A stretch of DNA of 64,000 nucleotides from Streptomyces finlayi (GCF_014216315.1 NZ_CP045702.1:3782001-3846000), one strand, 5' to 3'; counted from the stretch's first letter, positions 1 to 8,958 are shown. A program made the numbers and translations. Notes: a model not told the origin generated them from the letters alone.

Positions 1-682
1 CCAGGCCGTACGCCTTGGAGAAGGTGCGCAGTACCGCGACATTGGGCCGCTCCCGGTAGATCTCGATGCCGTCGGGCACCTCGACGTCCCGGATGAACTC
101 CTTGTACGCCTCGTCGAGCACCACCAGCACATCGCTCGGGACCCGGTCCAGGAACCGTTCGAGCTCGGCCCTGCGGACCACCGTGCCCGTCGGGTTGTTC
201 GGGTTGCAGACGAAGATCATGCGCGTCCGGTCGGTGATCGCGTCCGCCATCGCGTCCAGATCGTGCACATCACCGTCGGTCAGCGGCACCTTCACCGAGG
301 TCGCGCCGCTGACCTGCGTGATGATCGGGTACGCCTCGAAGGAGCGCCACGCGTAGATGACCTCGTCCCCCGGGCCGGACGTGGCCTGGAGCAGCTGCTG
401 AGCCACCCCGACCGATCCCGTACCGGTGGCCAGGTGCGAGACAGGCACACCGAACCGGTCCGCCAGTTCGTTCATCAGACCGGTACAGGCCATGTCCGGG
501 TAGCGGTTGAAGTTCGCGGCGGCGGCGAGCGCGGACTCCATCACACCCGGCAGCGGCGGGAACGGGTTCTCGTTGGAGGACAGCTTGAAGGCGACCGGCC
601 CGCCGGCCGCCGCCGCCTTGCCCGGCACATAGGCGGGCACACCGTCCAGCTCGGCGCGCAGCTTAGGGCTCGTTTCGCTCAC
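1..682 (-). CDS. hisC: Histidinol-phosphate aminotransferase, 5' part (runs off the window)
   Basis: Only the first 227 codons are present; the gene continues beyond position 1. It starts at GTG (680-682) behind a strong ribosome-binding site GAGGAGG. The protein is a class I/II PLP aminotransferase: it shows the SSNENP substrate-binding segment near residue 40, CNPNNPTG near residue 155, and the Schiff-base lysine in SKAYGL at about residue 223, just before the window edge. The family transfers an amino group between histidinol phosphate or aromatic amino acids and 2-oxoglutarate in the cytoplasm. It lies divergent from a LacI-type regulator, which could control it. It could equally be the aromatic aminotransferase Pat, which this fragment does not separate from HisC. 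Confidence 0.9.
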   Translation of the reverse strand, partial: MSETSPKLRAELDGVPAYVPGKAAAAGGPVAFKLSSNENPFPPLPGVMESALAAAANFNRYPDMACTGLMNELADRFGVPVSHLATGTGSVGVAQQLLQATSGPGDEVIYAWRSFEAYPIITQVSGATSVKVPLTDGDVHDLDAMADAITDRTRMIFVCNPNNPTGTVVRRAELERFLDRVPSDVLVVLDEAYKEFIRDVEVPDGIEIYRERPNVAVLRTFSKAYGL

Positions 683-1084
683 CGCAGGTCCTCCTCGACC
701 GTCCGTGCACATCAATACTGCTCACCTTATGAGGATTGGGCGCCGCTGCGAATGCCGGGAGCCGGGATTCGTCCCCTGTGCCGGGAAGTACACGGAATGG
801 TCCCCGCCCGCCGGCCCGGCGAGGGGGAGCGTTTCACTTTCTGTCGCGCGCCGGTGGCTCACTCCGTGGCGCGCATCCCTCGAAGAGGTGAGTTGAGACC
901 TCTTCGAGACATCGATCATTCGGCAGGCCCATCCACTTCGACACATGACACACTGGCAGTAGACCCGTCAACTCCCTTGATTTCCAAGGCATTTAACGCT
1001 AAATGATCATGCAGAAACGTGACTGTTGACGGGTGAATATGCGACCGGCCCAACCACCCGCCCGAGCCCTACTATCGGCTCGCC
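683..1084. promoter_or_regulatory. Divergent promoter region between hisC and the LacI-type gene
   Basis: This 402-base gap has no supported gene. It holds three inverted-repeat structures: an 11-bp inverted repeat with an 8-base loop (879-908), a LacI-like palindrome CATTTAACGCTAAATG (990-1005), and a 10-bp inverted repeat ACCCGTCAAC (963-972) / GTTGACGGGT (1025-1034) almost concentric with that palindrome. A TACTAT hexamer at 1070-1075, ten bases before the LacI-type ATG, could be a -10 element for a short-leader transcript. Confidence 0.5.
990..1005. promoter_or_regulatory. Candidate operator of the adjacent LacI-family regulator
   Basis: CATTTAACGCTAAATG is a 16-bp palindrome with a mismatch only at the pair next to the centre and a central CpG, the usual form of LacI-family operators. 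It lies 80 bases before the regulator's start codon. The function is inferred from form and position. Confidence 0.45.
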
Positions 1085-2206
1085 ATGACAGCAGCAGGGA
1101 AGCACCAGGTGAGCCGGACAGAGACGCCCCGGCGCAACGGCCGGCAAGGACGGGCGGGCATCCGGGATGTAGCCGCCGCGGCCGGGGTCTCCATCACGAC
1201 CGTCTCCGACGCGCTCAACGGCAAGGGCAGGCTCCCGGACGCCACCCGCCGCCATGTCCGCGAGGTCGCCGAGCGTCTGGGCTACCGCCCGTCCGCCGCG
1301 GCCCGAACCCTCCGTACGGGCAAGTCGGGGCTGATCGGCCTGACCGTGACCACGTACGGGGATGAACCTTTCACCTTCACCGAATTCGCGTACTTCGCCG
1401 AGATGGCCAGAGCCGCGACGTCCGCGGCGCTCGCCCGCGGTTACGCCCTCGTCATCCTTCCCGCCACCTCCCGCCACAGCACCGTCGACGTCTGGTCGAA
1501 CGTCGCGCTGGACGGCACCGTCGTCATCGACCCCTCCGACCAGGACCCGGTCGTCACCGAACTCGTGCGCCAAGGCGTCCCGGTCGTCTCGGACGGCCGC
1601 CCGGCCGGGTCACTCCCGGTCACCGCCTGGGTGGACAACGACCACCGGGCCGCCGTCCTCGACCTCCTCGACCATCTCGCCGCCGCCGGAGCCCGCCGCA
1701 TCGGCCTGCTGACCGGCACCACCACCGACACGTACACCCGGCTTTCGACCACTGCCTACCTCCACTGGTGCGAGCGCGTGGGACAGGACCCGGTGTACGA
1801 GTCCTACCCCGCCCACGACCCCTGTGCGGGCGCGGTGGCGGCCGACCGCCTCCTGGCCCGCCCGGACCGGCCCGACGCCGTGTACGGGCTCTTCGACCCC
1901 AACGGGACGGATCTGCTGGCGGCCGCCCGCCGGTACGGTCTGCGCGTCCCCGAGGACCTGCTGCTGGTCTGCTGCAGCGAGTCCACCGTGTACGCGAGCA
2001 CCGAACCGCCCATCACCACGCTCTCCCTGAAGCCACGCAGAATCGGCACGGCAGTGGTCCAGCTCCTCATCGACGCCATCGAGGGCGTCGAACACGACGG
2101 TCCCCTCGAACAGGTGATACCGACCGAGCTCATCGTCCGGACCTCGTCACAGCGCCGCCCGCCACGCACCACGGTCAGCGCACCACGCTCCCCGGCCGGG
2201 GATTGA
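1085..2206 (+). CDS. LacI family transcriptional regulator
   Basis: A 373-residue protein. A basic N-terminal tail precedes a LacI helix-turn-helix at about residues 26-46 (IRDVAAAAGVSITTVSDALN), a hinge region to about residue 82, and a periplasmic-binding-protein-like effector domain from about residue 82 to 340. Family members bind a palindromic operator as dimers and respond to a small ligand, often a sugar or nucleoside; the ligand cannot be read from sequence. It is transcribed divergently from hisC, and a CpG-centred palindrome lies between them, so autoregulation is likely. There is no clear ribosome-binding site and a possible -10 hexamer lies only ten bases upstream, so the mRNA may be nearly leaderless. 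Confidence 0.92.
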   Translation: MTAAGKHQVSRTETPRRNGRQGRAGIRDVAAAAGVSITTVSDALNGKGRLPDATRRHVREVAERLGYRPSAAARTLRTGKSGLIGLTVTTYGDEPFTFTEFAYFAEMARAATSAALARGYALVILPATSRHSTVDVWSNVALDGTVVIDPSDQDPVVTELVRQGVPVVSDGRPAGSLPVTAWVDNDHRAAVLDLLDHLAAAGARRIGLLTGTTTDTYTRLSTTAYLHWCERVGQDPVYESYPAHDPCAGAVAADRLLARPDRPDAVYGLFDPNGTDLLAAARRYGLRVPEDLLLVCCSESTVYASTEPPITTLSLKPRRIGTAVVQLLIDAIEGVEHDGPLEQVIPTELIVRTSSQRRPPRTTVSAPRSPAGD

Positions 2207-2380
2207 TCGCAACAATCCGGACCAATCGACCGGTGAACCGTAGGTGCGGGCGGATTCACCACCCCTGGTGCGTCACACAGCACGATCCGCATTCCTATGA
2301 TGGGCGCACGACACCGCGGACCACCTCTACCAGGCAGGGCCCGTCAGGTGTGCGGCGGCGCGACGGTGGTGGAGGGGTCG

Positions 2381-3439
2381 ATGACTCAGGGGGCCGGTCA
2401 GGAACCCGTGGTGCGGACGGCGACGTTGCGCGATTTTCGCGTTCCGCCGTATGCGCAGACGCCCGTGCCCCAGCGCTCGCCACATCCCGGCAGCGTGACG
2501 ATGCACGACGGCCCGCCGGAGGGCTACACGCCCACCGAGCGCGATCTGCCGGTGATCAGGCGCGAGGACACCGTCGAGGTGCGCCCCGTTCCCGGCCAGC
2601 GGCCGGCCGCCGACGCGGAGCGGGGTCCGCTCTACGTCGTCGGCGACGTCCACGGCTATCTGGACGAGCTCGTCGCCGCCCTGGCCGAACAGGGCCTGAC
2701 CGACGCCGACGGCGCCTGGGCCGCGGGCAACGCCCGGCTCTGGTTCCTGGGTGACTTCACGGACCGCGGTCCTGACGGCATCGGTGTCATCGACCTCGTG
2801 ATGCGGCTCTCCGCCGAGGCCGCGGCCGCCGGCGGCTACTGCAAGGCCCTGATGGGCAATCACGAACTACTGCTCATCGGCGCCAAGCGGTTCGGCGACA
2901 CCCCGGTGAACTCCGGGGCGGGCACCGCGACCTTCCAGGCGGCCTGGCTGCTCAACGGCGGCCAGAAGACCGACATGGACCGGCTCCAGGACGTCCACCT
3001 CCAGTGGATGTCCCGGCTCGACGCGGTCGTCGAGGAGGACGGGCACCTGCTGATGCACTCCGACACGACGGCCTACCTCGACTACGGCTCCACCATCGAG
3101 GACGTCAACGACACGGTGCACGCCATTCTCACGCGCAACAACGCCGACGAGTGCTGGGATGTCTTCCGCAAGCTGACCAAGCGGTTCGCCTTCCGCGACG
3201 AGGGCGGCGCAGAGGCCGTGCGCGAGCTGATGGCGACGTACGGCGGACAGCGCGTCGTCCATGGTCACAGCCCCATTCCGTATCTGCTGGGCGAGGTCGG
3301 TTCCGAGGACGGCGAGGACAGTTCGCGCCCCGTCGTGGACGGCCCGCACGTGTACGCCGACGGGCTCGCCATCGCGATGGACGGCGGCGTGACCATGGCC
3401 GGAAAGCTACTGGTGGTCCAACTCCCCCTGCATGGATGA
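2381..3439 (+). CDS. Metallophosphoesterase of the PPP (calcineurin-like) class
   Basis: A 352-residue protein from ATG 2381, chosen for the GGTGGAGGGG ribosome-binding site just upstream. The three metal-site signatures of PPP-type phosphatases are present in order: GDVHG (residues 88-92), GDFTDRG (124-130) and GNHE (159-162), with a later HGHSP near residue 300. These ligate a two-metal centre that hydrolyses phosphoester bonds, in this class often phosphoserine or phosphothreonine. The first 80 residues are low-complexity and probably disordered. There is no signal peptide, so it should be cytoplasmic. It stands alone downstream of the LacI-type gene, and the physiological substrate is unknown. 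Confidence 0.88.
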   Translation: MTQGAGQEPVVRTATLRDFRVPPYAQTPVPQRSPHPGSVTMHDGPPEGYTPTERDLPVIRREDTVEVRPVPGQRPAADAERGPLYVVGDVHGYLDELVAALAEQGLTDADGAWAAGNARLWFLGDFTDRGPDGIGVIDLVMRLSAEAAAAGGYCKALMGNHELLLIGAKRFGDTPVNSGAGTATFQAAWLLNGGQKTDMDRLQDVHLQWMSRLDAVVEEDGHLLMHSDTTAYLDYGSTIEDVNDTVHAILTRNNADECWDVFRKLTKRFAFRDEGGAEAVRELMATYGGQRVVHGHSPIPYLLGEVGSEDGEDSSRPVVDGPHVYADGLAIAMDGGVTMAGKLLVVQLPLHG

Positions 3440-3621
3440 AGGAGTCCGGGGAAGACGCATCCCTGACCTGACCTCGCGGATCACCGGGCCTATTTACGGC
3501 AACCCCCTGTCACCCCGTGCCGTGGGCGCTCTACCATCGGCGTATCAGTCGCAGGCTCTCCTCCGTTTCTGCCCAATTGCCCGGTTCACGCGGTCAGTCA
3601 GGCCCTACGGAGCATCGGGGG

Positions 3622-4434
3622 ATGCACATGAAAAGCGCTCCGCACCTGCTGGCCGAGGACCGCCCCGAGTACGAGCGGATTCTCGATGACGCGCTGCGTC
3701 ATGCTCATGAACACCCTGCTCTGGACGGGGTCGGTGACCGGCTCAATCCGGAACAGCTACGCACCATGGCGCTGAACGCCACGGACCTCATCACGGCGGC
3801 CGCCGTCACCGAGTACGAGCACTATGTGAAGGCCCGCGACGAACTGCGCGGCCCCGCCGGTGATCCGGCCTTCGGGCCGGGGCCGGACGACACCCACGGG
3901 ACGGGCGCGGGCATCGGCGCCGTGGTCACCGCCCTGGCACCCGTCCTCTCCGGTGCCGCCGCCGTGATCTTCCTGCTCGTCGGCTATCTGCTCCAGGCAC
4001 TCGGACCGGACCTCGCGATAGCCGCCACGATGGTCACCGCGGGCTGGTTCTTCGCCGCGGTCGCCGCGACCGCCACCCTGGCCGCCGCCGTGGGACTGCT
4101 GCTCGCGGCCCTGCGCAACGGAGCCACCTCGCTGCCCGCCGAGGACCCCGAGGAGGAGCTGCCCGACGATGTGGCACGCGCCAGGGAGGCGTGGCGCCAT
4201 GCCCTGCTGGAGCGCGGCATCCTGCCGTTCCTGCGGGACGCCCTCGCCGACCCGACCGCGGGTGCCGCCTCTCGGACGCCGCACCGCTCCCCGAACCGCA
4301 TCCCGAAGATCGGCTACAGCAGACCGGATTTCTCCGGCCCGTCCGAGGGACCGTCGGCCGGCCCGCGGCCGACCTTCACCAGCCCGGACTTCACCAGTCC
4401 GGACTTCGGCGGCCCCGAACACCAGCCGGAGTAG
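3622..4434 (+). CDS. Hypothetical two-pass membrane protein
   Basis: A 270-residue protein starting at ATG 3622 behind GGGGG (an in-frame ATG also lies two codons later). A helical N-terminal domain of about 95 residues precedes two hydrophobic stretches at about 104-126 and 131-164, then a charged segment and a C-terminal tail rich in Pro, Ser and Phe with a repeated FTSPDF element. I do not recognise a catalytic family. It resembles proteins annotated simply as transmembrane protein in streptomycetes. The terminal repeats suggest a flexible cytoplasmic tail. It converges on the DUF805 gene across a strong hairpin. Confidence 0.75.
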   Translation: MHMKSAPHLLAEDRPEYERILDDALRHAHEHPALDGVGDRLNPEQLRTMALNATDLITAAAVTEYEHYVKARDELRGPAGDPAFGPGPDDTHGTGAGIGAVVTALAPVLSGAAAVIFLLVGYLLQALGPDLAIAATMVTAGWFFAAVAATATLAAAVGLLLAALRNGATSLPAEDPEEELPDDVARAREAWRHALLERGILPFLRDALADPTAGAASRTPHRSPNRIPKIGYSRPDFSGPSEGPSAGPRPTFTSPDFTSPDFGGPEHQPE

Positions 4435-4455
4435 CCGCTGTTTGCGGGGCCGGAA

Positions 4456-4498
4456 CGCACAAGGCCGGGGCAGCCTCTCGGCTGCCCCGGCCTGTGCG
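4456..4498. terminator. Bidirectional hairpin between convergent genes
   Basis: A 13-bp perfect stem (4463-4475 with 4480-4492, loop TCTC), extended by further pairing of CGCAC with GTGCG, lies between the membrane protein and the DUF805 gene. There is no U tract, as is common for Streptomyces terminators. Confidence 0.7.
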
Positions 4499-4510
4499 AC
4501 GAGAAGTTGA

Positions 4511-4867
4511 TCAGACCGCCTGCGGAGCCAGCTTCGGGTTCTCCCCGTACGCGTTCGCCTCCGGCTTGCCGTCCGAGGCGAGGAAGACCAGCAGCATGAT
4601 CCCGCCAACCAGCGGCACGAACGAGATCAGCATCCACCAGCCCGAACGGCCGGTGTCGTGCAGCCTGCGCACCATCACGGCAAGTGCCGGAACCAGCACG
4701 GCGAGGATGTAGATGATGTACGGGATCTGCGTCTCGATCACGAAGCCGATGCCCACGAGCACCAGGGCCGCGAGGCAGTTGAAGAGCACGAACATCCAGT
4801 ACTCCTTGCGGCGCGCACGCCCGCTGAAGCCCGCGTAGTTCTTGAGCACGTCCAGATACCAGTTCAC
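4511..4867 (-). CDS. DUF805 family membrane protein
   Basis: A 118-residue protein starting at GTG 4865-4867 behind GGGGAGGGG. It has the short aromatic N-terminus (NWYLDVLKNYAGFSGRARRK), three to four hydrophobic segments between residues 24 and 100, and the family hallmark RRLHDTGRSGWW. DUF805 proteins are small inner-membrane proteins of unknown function, related to YhaH of E. coli. Nothing in the neighbourhood indicates a role. A longer in-frame reading upstream lacks coding character. Confidence 0.88.
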   Translation of the reverse strand: MNWYLDVLKNYAGFSGRARRKEYWMFVLFNCLAALVLVGIGFVIETQIPYIIYILAVLVPALAVMVRRLHDTGRSGWWMLISFVPLVGGIMLLVFLASDGKPEANAYGENPKLAPQAV

Positions 4868-5102
4868 TGCGTTCCCCTCCCCAGGCCCCTGCTTCAGGGG
4901 CGCACAATTTGAGCCAAGTAAGGCGGAACGTAAGGCACAGATAAGGAAGGGGTCAAGTCCTGACCGGGCGCAGCGGAAACGTACATCTACCTGCCGCGTT
5001 ACCGTGTCCCTACCGAGGCCCAGTGGCCGTCGCAACTCGGACAGTTGGGCATACGACGTCTTGAATGAGCCACCGGGCACGATCGTCGGCCGCCGTACAC
5101 GC

Positions 5103-5151
5103 GAAGACGGCGCCGACCGGAGCACGAGGTGCTCCGGTCGGCGCCGTCTTC
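5103..5151 (-). terminator. thiC terminator, 23-bp perfect stem
   Basis: Arms 5103-5125 and 5129-5151 are perfectly complementary with a 3-base loop, 24 bases past the thiC stop codon. This is one of the strongest hairpins in the window. Confidence 0.8.
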
Positions 5152-5174
5152 CGTTCGTGCGGTGACGCCTGGGG

Positions 5175-6977
5175 TCAGTCCGCGATCGGCAGATAGACCC
5201 GGTTGCCGGCCGCCGCGAACTCCCTCGACTTCTCCGCCATGCCCGCTTCGATCTCCGCCTGCGAGTCCCCGTGCTCACGCCGGATGTCGTGCGAGATCTT
5301 CATCGAGCAGAATTTCGGTCCGCACATGGAGCAGAAGTGGGCCGTCTTCGCCGGCTCGGCCGGCAGCGTCTCGTCGTGGAACTCCCGTGCGGTGTCCGGG
5401 TCGAGCGCCAGGTTGAACTGGTCCTCCCAGCGGAACTCGAACCGCGCGTCCGACAACGCGTCGTCCCAGTCCTGCGCGCCCGGGTGCCCCTTGGCGAGAT
5501 CCGCCGCATGGGCCGCGATCTTGTACGTGATGACACCGGTCTTCACGTCGTCCCGGTTGGGCAGGCCCAGGTGCTCCTTGGGCGTGACGTAGCAGAGCAT
5601 CGCAGTACCCCACCAGGCGATCATCGCCGCGCCGATGCCCGAGGTGATGTGGTCGTACGCGGGGGCTACATCCGTGGTCAGCGGGCCGAGCGTGTAGAAC
5701 GGCGCCTCCTCGCAGATCTCCTGCTGGAGGTCGATGTTCTCCTTGATCTTGTGCATCGGGACATGGCCCGGGCCCTCGATCATCGTCTGGACACCGAACC
5801 GCTTGGCGACGGTGTTCAACTCGCCGAGCGTGCGAAGTTCGGCGAACTGGGCCTCGTCGTTGGCGTCGGCGATCGAACCGGGTCGCAGCCCGTCGCCCAG
5901 CGAGTACGTCACGTCGTACGTCGCGAGGATCTCGCAGAGCTCCTCGAAGTTCTCGTACAGGAACGACTCCTTGTGGTGCGCGAGGCACCAGGCCGCCATG
6001 ATCGAGCCGCCACGCGAGACGATGCCGGTCTTACGGCGCGCGGTCAGCGGGACGTACGCCAGGCGCACGCCGGCGTGGACCGTCATGTAGTCGACACCCT
6101 GTTCGGCCTGCTCGATCACCGTGTCCTTGTAGACATCCCAGGTCAGCTCCTCGGCACGGCCGTCGACCTTCTCCAGCGCCTGGTAGAGCGGCACGGTGCC
6201 GATCGGGACGGGTGCGTTGCGCAGGATCCACTCACGGGTGGTGTGGATGTTGCGGCCGGTGGACAGGTCCATGACCGTGTCGGCGCCCCACTTGGTCGCC
6301 CAGGTCATCTTGTCCACCTCCTCCTCGATGGAGGAGGTGACCGCGGAGTTGCCGATGTTGGCGTTGACCTTCACCAGGAACCGCTTGCCGATGATCATCG
6401 GCTCGATCTCCGGGTGGTTGACGTTGACCGGCATGACGGCCCGGCCCGCGGCGATCTCCTCGCGTACGACCTCGGGCTCGACGTTCTCCCGGATCGCGAC
6501 GTACTCCATCTCCGGGGTGATGTCGCCGCGCCTGGCGTACGCGAGCTGGGTGACGGGCCGTCCGTCGCGGCTGCGGCGCGGCTGCCTCGGACGGCCGGGG
6601 AAGACCGCGTCGAGGTTGCGCAGACCGCCGCGGGGCGAGGTGTGCTTCAGACCGTCGTCCTCGGGGCGGCCGGGGCGGCCGGCGTACTCCTCGGTGTCTC
6701 CGCGGGAGATGATCCAGTTCTCCCGCAGCGGCGTGAGGCCGCGCCGGACGTCGGTGTCGATGGTGGGATCGGTGTACGGCCCCGACGTGTCGTACAGCGT
6801 CACGTCCTTGCCGTTGGTGAGGTGCACCTGACGAACCGGCACCCGGAGGTCCGGGCGTGAGCCCTGGACGTATCCCTTGTGCCAGCCGATGGACTTCCCG
6901 GCCTCGCTGTTCGGTGCGTCCTGCGCGTTCTGCGCGTTCTGCTCCGAGGCAGGCGTGCGTGCGTCCGCTGTGGTCAT
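5175..6977 (-). CDS. thiC: Phosphomethylpyrimidine synthase ThiC
   Basis: A 600-residue cytoplasmic radical-SAM enzyme of thiamine biosynthesis that converts aminoimidazole ribonucleotide to hydroxymethylpyrimidine phosphate. The C-terminal iron-sulfur motif is intact: C549-x2-C552-x4-C557 in CSMCGPKFC. The core shows the conserved segments EGPGHVPMH and GPLTTDVAPAYDHI. The length is typical for the family. The leader carries a TPP riboswitch, so expression should fall when thiamine pyrophosphate is plentiful. It is monocistronic, with a 23-bp terminator hairpin downstream. The N-terminal 30 residues are Ala/Gln/Asn-rich and probably disordered. Confidence 0.98.
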   Translation of the reverse strand: MTTADARTPASEQNAQNAQDAPNSEAGKSIGWHKGYVQGSRPDLRVPVRQVHLTNGKDVTLYDTSGPYTDPTIDTDVRRGLTPLRENWIISRGDTEEYAGRPGRPEDDGLKHTSPRGGLRNLDAVFPGRPRQPRRSRDGRPVTQLAYARRGDITPEMEYVAIRENVEPEVVREEIAAGRAVMPVNVNHPEIEPMIIGKRFLVKVNANIGNSAVTSSIEEEVDKMTWATKWGADTVMDLSTGRNIHTTREWILRNAPVPIGTVPLYQALEKVDGRAEELTWDVYKDTVIEQAEQGVDYMTVHAGVRLAYVPLTARRKTGIVSRGGSIMAAWCLAHHKESFLYENFEELCEILATYDVTYSLGDGLRPGSIADANDEAQFAELRTLGELNTVAKRFGVQTMIEGPGHVPMHKIKENIDLQQEICEEAPFYTLGPLTTDVAPAYDHITSGIGAAMIAWWGTAMLCYVTPKEHLGLPNRDDVKTGVITYKIAAHAADLAKGHPGAQDWDDALSDARFEFRWEDQFNLALDPDTAREFHDETLPAEPAKTAHFCSMCGPKFCSMKISHDIRREHGDSQAEIEAGMAEKSREFAAAGNRVYLPIAD

Positions 6978-6984
6978 GAGACCT

Positions 6985-7098
6985 ACTCCCTACGCCGGCA
7001 TTACCCGGTAACAGGTTCGGCGGTCGGCGCAGCCTGTTCCGTACCGGTGTACGGAGGTCAGCGCCCTCTCAGCCCGGTGCTCCGAGCTCCCGCGTGTG
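6985..7098 (-). promoter_or_regulatory. TPP riboswitch (THI box) in the thiC leader
   Basis: On the minus strand the leader reads GGGAGCTCGGAGCACC, then GGGCTGAGAGGG, then a variable stem, then GACCGCCGAACCTGTTACC and GGGTAATGCCGGCGTAGGGA. These are the conserved pyrimidine- and pyrophosphate-sensor cores of the TPP aptamer, with CTGAGA and ACCTG...GGxTAATGCCxGCG. It ends within 10 bases of the thiC ATG, which fits control by masking the ribosome-binding site. Confidence 0.93.
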
Positions 7099-7174
7099 CA
7101 AAGGTGACACCACGCTAGCGTTCTTCATGGCGTGCTGAATAGGGGGCCCCTCCCGTTCTTGCGATGATCGCCCG

Positions 7175-8506
7175 GTGACCTCCTCCCAAAGCGATCCCGA
7201 ACCGCAGGGCCCTCCGCACGGCCACTCGCACAGCCATGGCCCGGCCGCCCCCGTCTCCAAGCATCTGCGCAAGGTCATCGCGGCCGTGCTGATTCCGTTC
7301 GCCACCGCGGTCGTCGTCGGCCTCGTGGCGTTCTGGCCCGGTGGCGCACCCGCTCACGAGCGCACAGGTGTCGGCTTCGACCGGCAGACCCAGTCCGGCA
7401 AGGTCGTCCAGGTCGACAGCGTGGACTGCGCGGACGTCAACGCGTCCCAGGTACCACCGACCGGTGACACCTCGACCCCCTCCGGACGCGAGGCGGTCAA
7501 CGCGCAGACGGGGGACTGCAAGAAGGCCACGATCGAGGTGACGAGCGGCGACGACAAGGGGCGGAAGTTCGTCGAAGTGGTCCAGCCGGACGCCTCGAGG
7601 CAGCTGAGCGAGGGTCAGGGCGTGGTCGTGGCGTACGCGCCCGACGCCCCCCGTGACCTCCAGTACTCGGTGACCGATGTGGACCGGAAGTTCCCGATGG
7701 CACTGCTCGCCGGGATCTTCGCGCTGGTCGTCGTCGCGGTGGGCCGGATGCGCGGGGTGATGGCGCTGGTCGCACTCGTCGTGTCGTTCGGCGTGCTCAC
7801 CCTGTTCATCCTGCCCGCGATCCTCCAGGGCTCGAATCCCCTGGTCGTGGCGGTGATCGGGGCGAGCGCCATCATGCTGGCCGCGCTCTACATGTGCCAC
7901 GGCCTGACCGCGCGTACGTCCGTGGCCGTCATCGGCACACTCATCTCGCTGCTGCTGATCGGCCTGCTCGGCTCGCTCTTCATCGGCTGGGCGGCGCTGT
8001 CCGGCAACACCGACGACAACACAGGTCTCATCCACGGCCTCTATCCGGACATCGATATGAGCGGCCTGCTGCTGGCGGGCGTCATCATCGGTTCGCTCGG
8101 TGTGCTCGACGACGTGACCGTCACCCAGACGTCGGCGGTCTGGGAACTGCACCAGGCGGACCCGACGATGGGGGCCCGGAAGCTCTACAAGGCGGGGATC
8201 CGCATCGGGCGCGATCACATCGCCTCGGTCGTCAACACCCTCGTGCTCGCCTACGCGGGCGCCGCGCTGCCCCTGCTGCTGCTCTTCTCGATCGCGCAGA
8301 GCAGCATGGGAACCGTGGCCAACAGCGAACTGGTGGCGGAGGAGATCGTCCGGACGCTGATCGGTTCGATCGGGCTGGTCGCCTCGGTCCCGGTGACGAC
8401 GGTGCTCGCGGCGCTGGTGGTCTCCGCGGACCGCACAGGGCTCGGCGCGGAAGCCGGAGCTCCTGCACCCGCACGGACCGGGAGAGGCCGTCGTCGCAAG
8501 CTGTAG
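7175..8506 (+). CDS. YibE/F family membrane protein
   Basis: A 443-residue protein from GTG 7175. The N-terminus has a His-rich stretch (GHSHSHG near residue 20). A first membrane segment lies at about 35-55, followed by an extracytoplasmic domain of about 110 residues, then about seven transmembrane segments between residues 170 and 415 that match the YibE/F family. The segment GVLDDVTVTQ near residue 312 is characteristic. The function of the family is unsettled; transport is assumed. There is no clear ribosome-binding site, so leaderless translation is possible. It is transcribed divergently from thiC but outside the riboswitch. Confidence 0.88.
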   Translation: MTSSQSDPEPQGPPHGHSHSHGPAAPVSKHLRKVIAAVLIPFATAVVVGLVAFWPGGAPAHERTGVGFDRQTQSGKVVQVDSVDCADVNASQVPPTGDTSTPSGREAVNAQTGDCKKATIEVTSGDDKGRKFVEVVQPDASRQLSEGQGVVVAYAPDAPRDLQYSVTDVDRKFPMALLAGIFALVVVAVGRMRGVMALVALVVSFGVLTLFILPAILQGSNPLVVAVIGASAIMLAALYMCHGLTARTSVAVIGTLISLLLIGLLGSLFIGWAALSGNTDDNTGLIHGLYPDIDMSGLLLAGVIIGSLGVLDDVTVTQTSAVWELHQADPTMGARKLYKAGIRIGRDHIASVVNTLVLAYAGAALPLLLLFSIAQSSMGTVANSELVAEEIVRTLIGSIGLVASVPVTTVLAALVVSADRTGLGAEAGAPAPARTGRGRRRKL

Positions 8507-8520
8507 CGGCGGGTGCCTCC

Positions 8521-8958
8521 TCAGCCGGCGTTCTGTTCCTTGGCAAGAATCCGGCCCAGCGCCACTTCCAGGCTCCCCTCGAAGTCACTCAGCGTGTGCT
8601 CCTGACCGAGCGGGACCAGTTTGTCCGTCCGGTCGAGAAACGCCACCAGGGGCGCCGTACCGGCCCGGAAGAGTGCACGGTCGTCTCCCACCTGGAGCCG
8701 GATGTGTACATCACAAAGCCCTTCGGGCTCGGTCGGGCCAATGTGCACGTCGCCGTCGCCGCTCGGACTGTTGAGTCCGTCGAGTAGCAGCTCACGACCA
8801 AAAGCCCAGGTGACAGGGGCGTCGCCGGGCAGATGGAAGGTCATTCGGATCGCGTAAGGATCAGCGACCTCGTATCGGAGCTCCACCGGGATACGGAAGG
8901 AAAGCTCCTCGGAGACGAGGAAACTCATCATGACCTCTGCTTGAACCGACTCGCGCAT
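8521..8958 (-). CDS. ssgA: Sporulation-specific cell division activator SsgA
   Basis: A 145-residue SsgA-like protein (SALP), found only in morphologically complex actinomycetes. The conserved body SFLVSEELSFRIPVELRY, the WAFGRELLLDG segment and the C-terminal GQEHTLSDFEGSLEVALGR match SsgA rather than the shorter SsgB. SsgA activates sporulation-specific septation and marks sites of cell-wall change at hyphal tips and future septa. It lies 100 bases downstream of the IclR-type ssgR on the same strand, the arrangement known for S. coelicolor, where SsgR is required for ssgA transcription. Alternative ATG starts lie at codons 10 and 11. Confidence 0.95.
   Translation of the reverse strand: MRESVQAEVMMSFLVSEELSFRIPVELRYEVADPYAIRMTFHLPGDAPVTWAFGRELLLDGLNSPSGDGDVHIGPTEPEGLCDVHIRLQVGDDRALFRAGTAPLVAFLDRTDKLVPLGQEHTLSDFEGSLEVALGRILAKEQNAG

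Noticed and set aside
263..1006. Long plus-strand frame across the hisC gene and its upstream gap
   Set aside because: It is antisense to the conserved hisC reading frame and continues into the regulatory gap; its composition is the mirror of GC-biased codons, and no family is recognisable.
5271..6860. 529-codon plus-strand frame antisense to thiC
   Set aside because: High-GC genes create long open antisense frames. ThiC homology on the minus strand is unequivocal.
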